Below are positions 47,736 through 58,753 of a DNA stretch of 64,000 nucleotides, piece by piece. The notes below the pieces were generated by a model. The model did no database searches. It worked only from the letters and a program-made list of their open reading frames with translations, and was not told the DNA's origin. The DNA lies in the NCBI GenBank assembly GCA_036852015.1, contig JAANDG010000476.1:51309-115308 (forward strand). Reading direction: 5' to 3'. The stretch is from Pelodera strongyloides. Lineage: Eukaryota; Nematoda; Chromadorea; Rhabditida; Rhabditidae. How positions within the stretch are numbered: the stretch's first letter is position 1; each line of letters opens with the position of its first letter. The position numbers and the translations under genes are program-made.

Positions 47736-49082
47736 GTGGAACGCTAGTTGATAATTCTAACTTCTAACTGTATATAGATATTTACTTACAGTTAAGTTAT
47801 TTAATAGTTCAATAGATATAAGTTTGCCAAAGGTTGTAACCAGTTTGAAATACACTAATAGTAAGTTTAACAATGGTGCTGACAATGCGCCGGCCAGCAT
47901 GCAAAAAAAACCAACTACACTGGAAAATTTTGTGGAATTTTGACGATTTTTATTTTACTTTTGTGCTATGGGCCTTTATTCAAAGATCAATAATATAGAA
48001 AAATTTAAGGACGAAACGTTGTTATACGAGTTAATTTGACTCCCGTTTCATAATGGTGTTTTATGAAGCGTGGGCAGACTGGGTGAAACATAACAAAAAA
48101 CCAAAAAAAATAAAAAAATAAGGCAATACAATTTAATTTCTTTAATCATCTATATACACACTAAACAAGTGTTTGGGCATCGTAAGTAAAAAAATCGCCA
48201 CTCGTGCGAGCTAAACTGTGGCAAATAATAACCTATTTTCATGCGGCCGGCGCTTTCTCTCAATAATAGTATTTTGCATACAAAATGTTCAAAAATTGAA
48301 AAAAAAGAGACCACCGAAGAAATTTAAATTTGCAAAACATAAACAATTTTCTTTTTATGCAACAAGAACGAAGGAAAAAGGAATTTTTATAGGAAATGGA
48401 GCAAGTCACCTTATTCCACTCCATTACACACAAAAAATGCAAAAATTTCGTTTTTGGGCTGGATATGCTAATTTGCAAAAAACCTACCGTAGTCAGAGAA
48501 GAAAGCTTCACCATTGGTTTACCGAAAAAAACATGTACGTTTCTGACTTTTCGTATATGTTTCTAACCAGTTTTGAGCTTTTTGACAAATTGTACCAGTG
48601 GTCACAAAGTGGTATAATTTGCCCATGAAAAAACGTAACAGCACTTAGGTTAATTTAAATGTATGTACATATTTTAAAAAGTTTTAATTGTTAATACGTG
48701 TCTTGAAACATATAACTCAAACATTAATTTGGTGCACGGTTGGTATCGGAATTGAAATGCAAGATCCACAAACCACGTAACGTACCATACCGAGACCCGA
48801 GTGTGGCCACTATTCACGTGCGCTTTCTCCATTTAACGTGTGTTCTTAAATGGCTTCTTTCGTTTTTGATTCATTTATCGGGATTCAGCGAATGTAAATA
48901 GTGAAGGAGAATGAAATCTAATGAATACTATTTCCAAACATAAAACGGTGCAATATTGGGTGGCTGGGCCACCAAACAATGGCAATAGCCCCGTTCTCGC
49001 TCGGTTTCATTAAATGAAACGTCTTCATTATAGGAAACTTGGAAATTGGGGGGTAAAATTGTAGCTCTTAGATTCTAAAACA

Positions 49083-49171
49083 CAGCCTAAGCCTAAGCCT
49101 AAGCCTAAGCCTAAGCCTAAGCCTAAGCCTAAGAATAATCCTAAGCCTAAGCCTAAGCCTAAGCCTAAGCC
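49083..49171 (-). repeat. (TTAGGC)n telomere-like array
   Basis: About 14 tandem GCCTAA units with one short interruption near 49133. Shorter runs are at 155-173, 19823-19838 and 41121-41140. TTAGGC is the nematode telomere unit. Confidence 0.95.
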
Positions 49172-49563
49172 AGCCTTTGAGAAACCACTGTTTTTGCAAT
49201 ATTATTCATTTTATCGTCAGATAGTGTATACTGTAGATTACAATTACAATTACCGTTCCTACTCGGATCTCTGGGGAGGTTTTTCATGGCCTGTAGTACA
49301 TGAATGAATAACAGAAAAATAAAAGAGAACGTATGGTGAGTATAGTCTACGATCTCTTGTAAAGAAAGAAATGCTCTGCCACAGTAAGCTGAATCAATCA
49401 ATGAATTCCTTATTGTGCATCTGCGTACAAGAGGCACAGAACCCTTGGTTAATCCACGCTTGAATAAAGCAGCGCGCGGCTGAATCGCTAAAGCAACACC
49501 GGCCCACCACGTTACTTTATGGAAACTGCATCGGCTAAAATACCATGAGGACTCAGAGATTTG

Positions 49564-49690
49564 GTTTTCCAATCATGAACTCGTCGCCTACTGCTCATTA
49601 CCTCTGCGGAACATGTCATAGGCAAGCTTTGAATTTGAACTTGAACTTGAACAACTTGAATGAAGGTGCACGCTCTTGTAGCATAAAATA
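49564..49690 (-). repeat. Dispersed repeat (GACATGTTCCGC family), copy 2
   Basis: Inverted copy of 45157-45305, with an added short GAACTT tandem run around 49635-49655. Confidence 0.7.
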
Positions 49691-50270
49691 TTTCTATTTT
49701 ATTGTATTTAAAAACCGATGACATAGCATAGTGACCGAGTGACGAACATTTACAAAGGTTGAAGTTTCCCTTGTGTGTTCTTAACATATGCAGCCGTTGA
49801 AACATCTAAGGAGCGCTTAGTCGTTGGGAAGTCTGTCGCAGTAAGAAGAGACGTGCGCATAAGGGAGCGTAATCAGGCTAATTATCAGGCACTCCTTTAT
49901 CCGCTCTTTTGCCCGCTCCAGCGGCCGGGCCGGCGTGCAGGACGGCACACGAGAGCGGAGACGAGAAAATCGAGCTAATTTGACTATCAAGTGAACATTT
50001 TCGCAGGAAGAAGAGGAAGAAGTAGAGCGGCAAAGTTACGCTAGGGACCTAGTTCACCTAGTCGGGTAGGTCCACCGCTGAAGGATCTCAGAGCTGAGCT
50101 GAAAGGTACAGGAAGTGAACTGCTTGAACAAGATAGAGAGAGGAAGAGAGATATAGAGAGACAGAGACCGTCACCTAGTTGGGGTCGTCGTCGAATCGAA
50201 CGATGCACTTTTTTTGAAATCCCCCATTAAAGGCCTGGCGGAAGTAAAACTGCTTGGTATAAGAGAGAGA

Positions 50271-50310
<40 letters not shown>

Positions 50311-50816
50311 TAGGGGAGATCTTTCATCATTACATCTACAGTTCTCTGCATATCTCTTGGGACCACTGGTTTTCACATGACGATATGTGAATAACAGAAA
50401 GTAAGTGCAACACCTTATTACCATGTATGATCCCTTCTTATATACGAATGCATAACATTATTTAACTCGCTGTATGTGGGGAACAGGAAGCGTATGGAAA
50501 CGTTTTATGAAAATCAACTGTTTTTCTGATAGGGAAGGTCATTGAGAACGGCGGTAGGGCAATGCTACATACGTACTACTTATACAGATTACAGACAACA
50601 TACTACATGTTGCATACTACAAGGCTGCAAATTGCAAACGGCATGATACAGTCCAGAGACTACAGGCCACAGACTCCAAAATACAATTCTACAGTACAGC
50701 TCCGTACCCTTGGTAAACTTTGAAAATGAGAATGATCGCGCTGAATATGGCTCACAGCCTGATCCCTCTCTCTGCCTCTCCCTCTCTCTCTCTCCTTTCC
50801 TCTCTCCTCTCTCTCG

Positions 50817-50861
<45 letters not shown>

Positions 50862-52772
50862 ACATGTTTTTGAATTCGCTCTTCTCAATTCACTAAGGAC
50901 CCGCGGGCAATGAAAAGTCTCCTGGCAAAATTAAGCATCCATCCATCAAATAAACAGGGGAAACAGCAATAGGTGCATACGCATACCGTATTCTAATCAT
51001 GTGATAATATTCAGGTGACGAGGAAGTCTATTCGTATGATTAGACGAATAACTTGAAACAATGAAGAATAATCTTAAAGTGACTGAACTAATAAGGGAAG
51101 GCATGATTTTCATTTCATCAAGCTTACATAGTAGAGCAGAATATGTATGTTTGTGATAAATTGTGGTGTAATAAATTATTATTATTATTATTATAGAATA
51201 CCGCGTACAGTGACAGAATTAGCCTGAAACTGGCAGCTATCTGTAACGCGGTAACTTTGGCTTGGTATTTAGAGCCTTGCGATAACAGATTCGCAAGCGG
51301 CACGCTTGTGGCTCACTTTCTAGGGCGGGTGCAGGTATGATGAATGTCATAAGTGCGCCACCGGAGCGCCAATAGCAATAGCACACATTTTGGGCATTCA
51401 CGGCGCGGCGCCCGCGACAACTTGGAGCATGTCTGCGTGCATGTAACCATTTGATTGCTTTATTATTTTCGTATGTATGTATGTAGATATGTGATTCTCC
51501 GCGGACAGCTAATCACCACACTAATTGGGGCACTCTTTGCACGGGAGCGCAGAATCTCCAATTACATAAAGATAGAGATAGAGATAGAGGTTGAGACGAG
51601 CCATTTGCACTTTGAATACTTTGTGAAACATTCTATTGAAGGAAGAATTAAGGAGGATATCTCTCCACGACGGTTCAAACTTGTAAGGAGTTGGTGTTCA
51701 CCCGACCAATTTGTCCATCTGGAACTCGTGTTCATTTGCACAATCATTTGCATCCACACCTTTGATGTGGATACGCAAACGACTTAACTTCCCTTTCGAC
51801 AAGGTGTGTATGCAAGTGATTGTGCAAATGACCTGTCTACCGTACCTTCTGTAAGGAAAGCTCATAGGAAAAACTTCCCCATGGTGAATCTGAATAATAT
51901 TTAGTTTTGTATATATTATAGATAATACCCCGTTTTAATGAATTATAAACAAATATAATCGTAGGTTTATTTCGGTGGGCCTGTCCCTTTAAATACTCTA
52001 ATGTATAAGAAAGTCATCTAGTCTTTCGGAAAGGGGCTAACTGGCGATACTTTTTCGTTTAATTGGAAACCAAATAGACAGGAGGCGGAGCCTAGAAAAG
52101 CAGCCAAACTTCATTCGAACCACGCAAAGTGTGATGGGTGGTCTGGTAGGCCGTAGCAAACCAAGCGTGTGGTGCTAAACCTAAACGAACACCAGAAAAA
52201 AACGCCAGAGGAGCGCCAGTACAGCGCCAGGCATCAGGTAAGCGCCGCAAACGCGAAAGGAGCGCCAGTAGAGCGCCATAAATCAGAGAAGCACCAAAAA
52301 CGCGAGAGGAGAGCCAAAAGCCAGAAAACAGCGAGTACATCGAGAGTAACAGATTTCATTCCTTTTTTTAACGAGCACAAATGCAAATCTGCTGGTAGCT
52401 CAATATATAAAACCGCCAATTTTAAAGCTAATGTTAACGCGATGAACTGCGCCACACCTAACGAGCGCCAAAAGAAATTGGCAGTGAAATGTTTAGAAGC
52501 GAAAATAGTGGTAAAATTTTGATCGATATTTTCATCTTGTTAGTCACTAGGAAAATTTGATACCCAATACGTCTGAGGATCGACTCTAAGGCGCTATTTA
52601 AAAATTAAAGTCGCTAAAGTAAATAGTGGCTTGGCCAAGGATCGGCATGTGAATTTTCGTTCTAGAGGTGAGTAATGACAAGACGAGCAATTTTACAAAC
52701 ATTTAACTTTGGGAAATAAATTTTCGCTCCAGATGGAGTTTTTCGCACAATTTAATCACTATTCATTTAATT

Positions 52773-52936
52773 TAAAGCAGTATAACGCCCGATTTTGATA
52801 CGTATCTCGGACAACGGAATTCCTATACATTTAAGCTAAACAAGGTCGAATTGAGCTCGGGTTTTTATTCTAATCATACTAATTTGCATATCCAGGACAC
52901 GTTTCAAAAACCAAACCGGCTGTTATACCGCTTTAA
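52773..52936 (+). mobile_element. Related MITE of the TTTAAAGCGGTATAAC subfamily
   Basis: Starts TTTAAAGCAGTATAACGCCC and ends GGCTGTTATACCGCTTTAA, an inverted pair. Similar body layout to the GCGAAATACC family. Confidence 0.75.
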
Positions 52937-53393
52937 TAATTATTCTTTTGATTTAAGAATAATAGAAGGAGGAAGGATATTTTTATGGCATAATATAAAA
53001 AAGTGAACAGAAACAAACCAATACAATGAGACGATAATTATCTCATATTTATGTCTGTGAGCAACATATTTCAAAGCAAATAAATAAGAAATAAGACTCT
53101 TGTTTGTATTTTGTCTTGAGTAGGTGGGTAAACGTAAACTGTTGATAATGTATAGTATTTGTGCGCGTACAATAAACTATATCTTCTAATTTATGCTCAA
53201 TATAATTATCCTCTTGTAATTTAACTAAAAATGCGATAAATTGCTGGGTAACGGCGGGTATGGTAAATTGTCTTTTTCTACGTGAATGTTGTTACAAAAA
53301 AAAGGAAAACATCTATTCGCCGTTATTCGTGATGGAGAATCAGATGGAGAAATCAAAAAATAGGGGTAATCTGAAATTCTGAAATTTGGACTT

Positions 53394-53463
53394 ACAGCAC
53401 CGAGCCCTCGTCTTTGGTTGCCTGCAATCACGATGTGCTAACCATTAAGCTACAGTCACTAAA
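53394..53463 (-). mobile_element. tRNA-derived SINE-like unit
   Basis: Minus strand reads GTGACTGTAGCTTAATGGTT then AGCACATCGTGATTG, with a weak B box (GAGGGCTCGGTGC). Confidence 0.5.
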
Positions 53464-54248
53464 TATGAAACACGATGACTTCACATGTTGCTTTGAAAAA
53501 AGTTTGTTGTATTTCGTTGCAATTGTCTAATTTGTATTGTACAGTTCGGCAGTTCGTAGTAGTATATCGTAGTGCAGAGATAGTAGTTTATGAATTTATG
53601 ACGTCTATGTTAGTTTAGTTGGCACGTTGGGTTGGTTGTACAAAGTACAGTACTAGCCTCCATCTTTAAAAAGCATTTATTATTACGTAAGAGAATAATG
53701 TATGCAAAGCGTGTAATTAGTAGTTTTACTCAATAAGAAAAGAGCATATTATATTTTACCTTATAAGTAGAAAGTTCAGTGGAAACAAGTAATGCAAGGC
53801 TGGTCTAGGGCCCAGGGTCTAATATCAATTCTAATATTCCAATCATGTGTTTGTGTGCACCCTTCCTTTTTTGCTAATGAGCTTTTCAAGTCAAAACATA
53901 TCGTGAATTATATAAGAGGTGCAAAAATGAGGAGATCGAATAACATACTTTTCGGTACTCTTATTGCTGAATTTACTGAAAAAAAAAGAGATAAGTGTTT
54001 GACAAGAAGCGGACTATAAATGGCCCCTCTTCGCAAGATATCTGAACTCCGCGCGGTCCCGTGCCTGAAATAACGGTCCGGCCTGCACTCGGACTGGTTT
54101 TTTTGTTCCAGTTAGTTCACTTCCTGGCCAGAGATGCGATTGAGGACCTTTTTCCTCCGCAATCGAAATTGTTACCAGAGAATTATCCTAGAAACGTTTA
54201 CCTCTAGCCTTTTTGCGCCGAGTAAGGCCAACGGTTGGTAGGTATAGT

Positions 54249-54424
54249 TTAAAGAGAAATACGACCGGTTTTTGAAAAAGTCAAGTACACCACATTCTTA
54301 TGCATCTTATGCAAATGACATAATTAAATAAAAATCGAGCTAATTTCGGGTAACTTAGCATAAATACGTAAGAATTCAGTTGTCCACGATGCATTTCAGA
54401 AAGCGGCAGATAATTTCGCTTGAA
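54249..54424 (-). mobile_element. GCGAAATACCGGCCGG-family MITE, copy 7
   Basis: TTTAAAGAGAAATACGACCGG left, AATTTCGCTT right. Body inverted relative to copy 1. Confidence 0.75.
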
Positions 54425-55524
54425 ACTTCCCCATAAAAGGACCGCGAGAATCTGGCGAAAACATTTTTTCGCTCACTCTGATTTCGCCAGTGTCGCGCCA
54501 GCTTCTAGCCGACCGAGCTTACTCATTCATGGAAGTCGATATACCGCAAGCTATTAGCAACTCTAAATTTTTTTATGATGGGCAAAGAAGCACTCATCTG
54601 GAAGAAAAGTCAAAAGTTGAGTATATAAACAAATACAAATTAACTACTAACAAAAGTACCACAGAAGACAAGAATTGTGAAAACAGTCATACAGATTCAC
54701 AAGTGAATAAATTGTTCATAAATATAAGAATCCGCCCGCTCCAACTCCATAATTAACTTATATTTCTAGAGAACTAGACTATAATTTGGGTATTCTCGAT
54801 TAGGAACGAAAATTCTACATCATAACACACGTGGTCCACTCAGCCACTTACGAAACTTGCTGTCAATTGCAAACGTGCGCGCGTCATCTTGGATAAATTG
54901 AAATTAGCCTACGTCTGGCGATCAAATGGCTCACGTTCAGCGCCCCAAAACAATTACCTACGGCTGGCGAGCAGACTGCTCACATTCCGCGCAACGGAAC
55001 CGGGAAGTGAAAGTGTTTGCAACTATCAGTGTTGTATGCTTTTCTGTACGTTTTGTTGGATTTATGATTTTTTCGTACTCTCATTCGAAAAAAAATATTC
55101 ATGCTGATTATCTGATAATATTCACGCGTTATTTTTTTACTACTCATTAAGAAAAAACTGTAGCTCGTGCAAAAACGACACAAAAATATGCATGAAAATC
55201 AGCCAATCGCAGAAAAAAATGTAGTTTTACAAACATACAAACATGCTAACATTTCACGTGACTCTAAGTACAAGAAATAGCGGATGGAAAATAAGAAAGA
55301 AAATTATAAATTATAAATTATTGCCTCATCTATTGGGTCAAAGAAGGCGAAAGACTGGGGGTGGACGCCGCCATATTACTTATTTATTTACTTATTTAAT
55401 TAATGATATATATTCAAATAACATACATATACAGGACACGATACACAAGACAGACATCACATAATATCATGCAGTCAGGAAACGTGGTTGAAAGACACAA
55501 GTACAAAGTTATTCATTTACGCAG

Positions 55525-55687
55525 TTTAAAGCGGTTTTGCGTGGTTCGTGAAACGTATGCTACACAAACACATTCCCATGTTTGTAACTTCTTGCGCCAG
55601 TCGGAGCAAGTAGTGGGACAAATTTGCAAACCATACAAGGTAAAGTAGAATTCGTTGACCCTAAAACCACGTACCATGCCGCTTTAA
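55525..55687 (+). mobile_element. TTTAAAGCGG-type MITE
   Basis: TTTAAAGCGGTTTTGCGTGG at the left, CCACGTACCATGCCGCTTTA at the right, facing each other. Confidence 0.7.
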
Positions 55688-56804
55688 TAGATTGCACTAT
55701 TTAATCGATAATGGCGAAACAATGACGCTCCAATGTTCTCTATCTGTTGTGTCACTTTAAAAGGGTAATCGAATAAAACCAGGGGTTTCTGAAACAGGAA
55801 AAGAGAGGAAGGATTCTTTAACACAATAAAGAAAGTGCCGTTATGAGAGAGAGTAAGACAGAGAGTGAGAGAGAGAATATACCTACAAAGGGTAACTTGG
55901 GTATGTGCGATTTAAAACAATATATAAACTTTTGCGGTCCAAGAGTTTGCTTCTTTTCCAAGAGCCCCCTCCTTTAGTTAAGCTCCAGATGACAATTTTG
56001 TAGGAGTCTTCAGGCTAGGGCTAGGAGGGATCGCCCATGTTTGTGTCTCGAAACGGAATGCTAAAGTACAGCGGACTGCGATTACAGCTTAGCGAGAAAC
56101 TGCACTGCGCGAAAAGGTTGCGCAAAGAGAACCTTCCTCGCTCATTGCCAGTAGAACGCGGACGAAACTTGGCGTGCAAGCCGCGTCAGAACGGCGTGCA
56201 AAGTGCAGTTGTCAAAAATGGCGGAATTGGAATGGCGAGTAATTTGCCTGCCGATCTCACGCCGCTTGCAAGCGAAAACCCGAGGCGAAATGGCCACAAA
56301 AATACTCGATCTTTTGGTAACACAATAATATGTAAACTATGATTATTGATCTATCTAGCTTTCGCAACTTGATTGAAAACTATTGATGCGTAATCTTTTA
56401 CCTTAATTATAGGTTTGTTTAGTGATAGAAAACAGATTTTTGTGCATGTATATGGCCAATATTTATGAGCACAACTGGCAAACTTCTGTTTGGTGCATGC
56501 ATTTTATAAAGGAGTCTAAAGTAGAAGAGTACCACAGGAAGATCTTCGAGATATTCCTTCAACACTTTTCAGATGCTTACGGGCTTACGAGATGCTTTAT
56601 AGGTATAGGGTTGCTTTCATATGCGGCGTACGCCGCGTGGGTTTATATCGAAATATCGAAATTAATTATACTTATTACATGCGAAGTATTAGAACATAGC
56701 ATATATGGTTGTTTGTTGGCGCCGTAGCATATATGAATGCTACGGCGTGCCTAAGAATCAGTTTCTACCTTTTCGGTAGGCGGAATGTTAATTGGTGGTG
56801 GATG

Positions 56805-56905
56805 ACTGGTAAACGCATTGGCCCGGATGGCCGAAGAAGAGGGTTCGACCCCCGCTTGACCAAAAAAAACCATTTTTCATTTGCAATCTAAATTCGTAAA
56901 ATTTG
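56805..56905 (+). mobile_element. SINE-like unit with shared 3' tail, copy 1
   Basis: ACTGGTAAACGCATTGGCCC, GGGTTCGACCCCCGCTTGAC (B box) and the tail TTTGCAATCTAAATT. Shares head, B box and tail with the unit at 57975. Confidence 0.65.
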
Positions 56906-57036
56906 GCTAAGGCCGGCCTTAGTACTCATTGCGCAACTTGCACAAACATTTGAATCATATTTCTCAGGTTTGGCTGATCTTTACTGGGTTCTGGTGTAAT
57001 ACCACTGGGCAGTTATATGTTCACTGTGTGATGCTA

Positions 57037-57507
57037 CCTTAAAGGGATAGTTTCATCTCAAAACACCCCTCTTTTTATTGTTTTTAATCAACACAAATAT
57101 CATTCACATGAAAATTAAACAATCACAAAACAATACGCCTCGCAGAAGAAGCTTCCTTTATTGGAAACAGGTGATCGAAAGCCAAAACTAACGCAAAACT
57201 AATACCGTACAAAGTCGTGCGGGCCAATGGCAATTAGCCAACTACAAACTACTCGGCAGGTCATTATTTTCCACGGTGTGTATCATTTAATTCGCTCTTG
57301 GCTAATTGCCATTAGCCCGCTAGAGCTGTGTACGGTATTAGTTTTTGAGTTTAGATTTTGCTTCCGATCACTAGCTCCAATAAAGGAAGCTTCTTCTGCG
57401 AGGCGTACTGTTCTGTGATTGATTTAACTTTCATTGTGAATGATATTTGTGCTATATAATAAAAACAATAAAAAGAGGGTGATTTGAGATGAACCTATCC
57501 CTTTAAA
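57037..57507. mobile_element. Foldback element with arms of about 200 bp
   Basis: Left end TAAAGGGATAGTTTCATCTC, right end GAGATGAACCTATCCCTTTA. Shared inner blocks include GCCTCGCAGAAGAAGCTTCC and its complement, and GGCAATTAGCCAA. Intergenic. Confidence 0.88.
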
Positions 57508-57562
57508 GGATGGTTTACCTCGAAGGCACTTTTTTTATAATTAGTTGATAGTATGACCTTGA

Positions 57563-57905
57563 CGGTCAAATGCGAAAATTGCGTAAATTTCCTTTGCTCC
57601 CCGTAGTAGGAGAGCTTGCTCAAAAAGCTAAACTACCTCGAATCTATAAAACAATGGAGTACCGCAGCCTGGTAAGTGGGAAATAGCGCAGCAGGGCTGG
57701 AGACGCTAGAAAAACAGGGCCCTTTTATCATCCCTGTCTATCACAACAATATCTGCACCTCCAGTCCTCCTGCGCCATTTCCCACTTACCAGGCTGCGGT
57801 ACTCAATTGTTTTATAGATTCGAGGTAATTTAGCTTTTTGAGTAAGCTCTTCTACTACGGGAGCAAAAAAATTTACTGCATTTTCGCATTTGTCCCCGTC
57901 ATGGA
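57563..57905. mobile_element. Second foldback element, directly after the first
   Basis: Inverted arms of about 140 bp. Shared blocks: TACCTCGAATCTATAAAACA and complement, TACCGCAGCCTGGTAAGTGG and complement, TAGTAGGAGAGCTTGCTCAAA near the outer ends. Confidence 0.85.
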
Positions 57906-57974
57906 CATAATATAAAAGAAATATAAAAGGTGCAATTTTGAGCTGAAACTATCACTTAACCCACATGCGAACGG

Positions 57975-58083
57975 AGGGTGCCGGCAGCGAATGGCAAACG
58001 CGTTGGCCCAGATAGCAGAAGATGCGGTTTCGACCCCCGTTCGACCAAAACCCCCCAATTTTTAATTTGCAATCTAAATTTTC
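57975..58083 (+). mobile_element. SINE-like unit with shared 3' tail, copy 2
   Basis: GAATGGCAAACGCGTTGGCC, GGTTTCGACCCCCGTTCGAC and TTTGCAATCTAAATTTTC. Same family as 56805. Confidence 0.65.
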
Positions 58084-58753
58084 TTTCGAAAGGTACAAAA
58101 TAAATACAGAAATCCGTTTTCAGAACTGATAAGACCAAGTACTTTTATTAAGAAGAAAGAAATTAAGCCGTTTTTGAGGCTCGTGTTGCGCCATTTTTCA
58201 GTCTGATAACAAGGAAAGTGCTAAATAAAACTTTCATTGACAGCAATAAAGAAAAAGAAAAAATTGCGCAATCATAATGCGCAATATAAGAAAAATTGCG
58301 CAATCATAATCGGATTTAGCTATAAAAGTCGACTCGGACCGGTACTCCGCCACATCACACTTTTATTTCACTTGGGTTCTTATTACCATACATGTGTATG
58401 CTGCGGAAAAGGATCTCTTTTTTTGGCTGAACAATTGTCTTATATAATAAGATATGCCCATGTGCGCCCTGGACACCATTTGACCTCCCATGAACACAAT
58501 TGCACAGCAAAGACGATGAGTGGACACTCTGGACACCCTTTTATCTCTGGGACACTAAGTGTTTGGGTTTATATGCCAGTAAATCCAACTATGCAGTTCA
58601 AAATAACCCTATTGTTTTTGGTTTCATTGTTTTAGTTCACTGTCCGCATTCCTTCCTCTGATGGGGTGCATGCCCTATAAAAGCACAGCAGCAGTTCTCG
58701 TCGTCTGGAAAAGTAATTTATGGTAATTATTAATTCGGTTTCGTGTTTCAGAA

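Larger units (their letters stand above)
45451..58753. other. 13-kb gene-poor, repeat-rich interval
   Basis: Holds MITEs, the telomere-like array, dispersed repeats, polypurine tracts, two foldback elements and SINE-like units. Around 52190-52330 an AGCGCCAG-rich degenerate repeat makes a spurious long ORF. The promoters of the class A GPCR and of atlastin presumably lie at its two ends. Confidence 0.6.

Noticed and set aside
48218..48628. 136-codon plus-strand ORF
   Set aside because: Lys/Phe-rich, no recognisable motif, and surrounded by AT-rich intergenic DNA; length alone is not enough.
50589..50913. Arg/Glu or Ser/Leu repeat ORFs on both strands
   Set aside because: Direct translation of a (GA)n/(CT)n tract.
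52169..52522. 117-codon ORF rich in Ala/Lys/Arg
   Set aside because: Made by a degenerate AGCGCCAG repeat that is open on both strands.
56805..56870. Candidate functional tRNA gene
   Set aside because: Good B box, but no convincing acceptor stem, and a related copy with the same non-tRNA tail lies 1.2 kb away, which fits a SINE.
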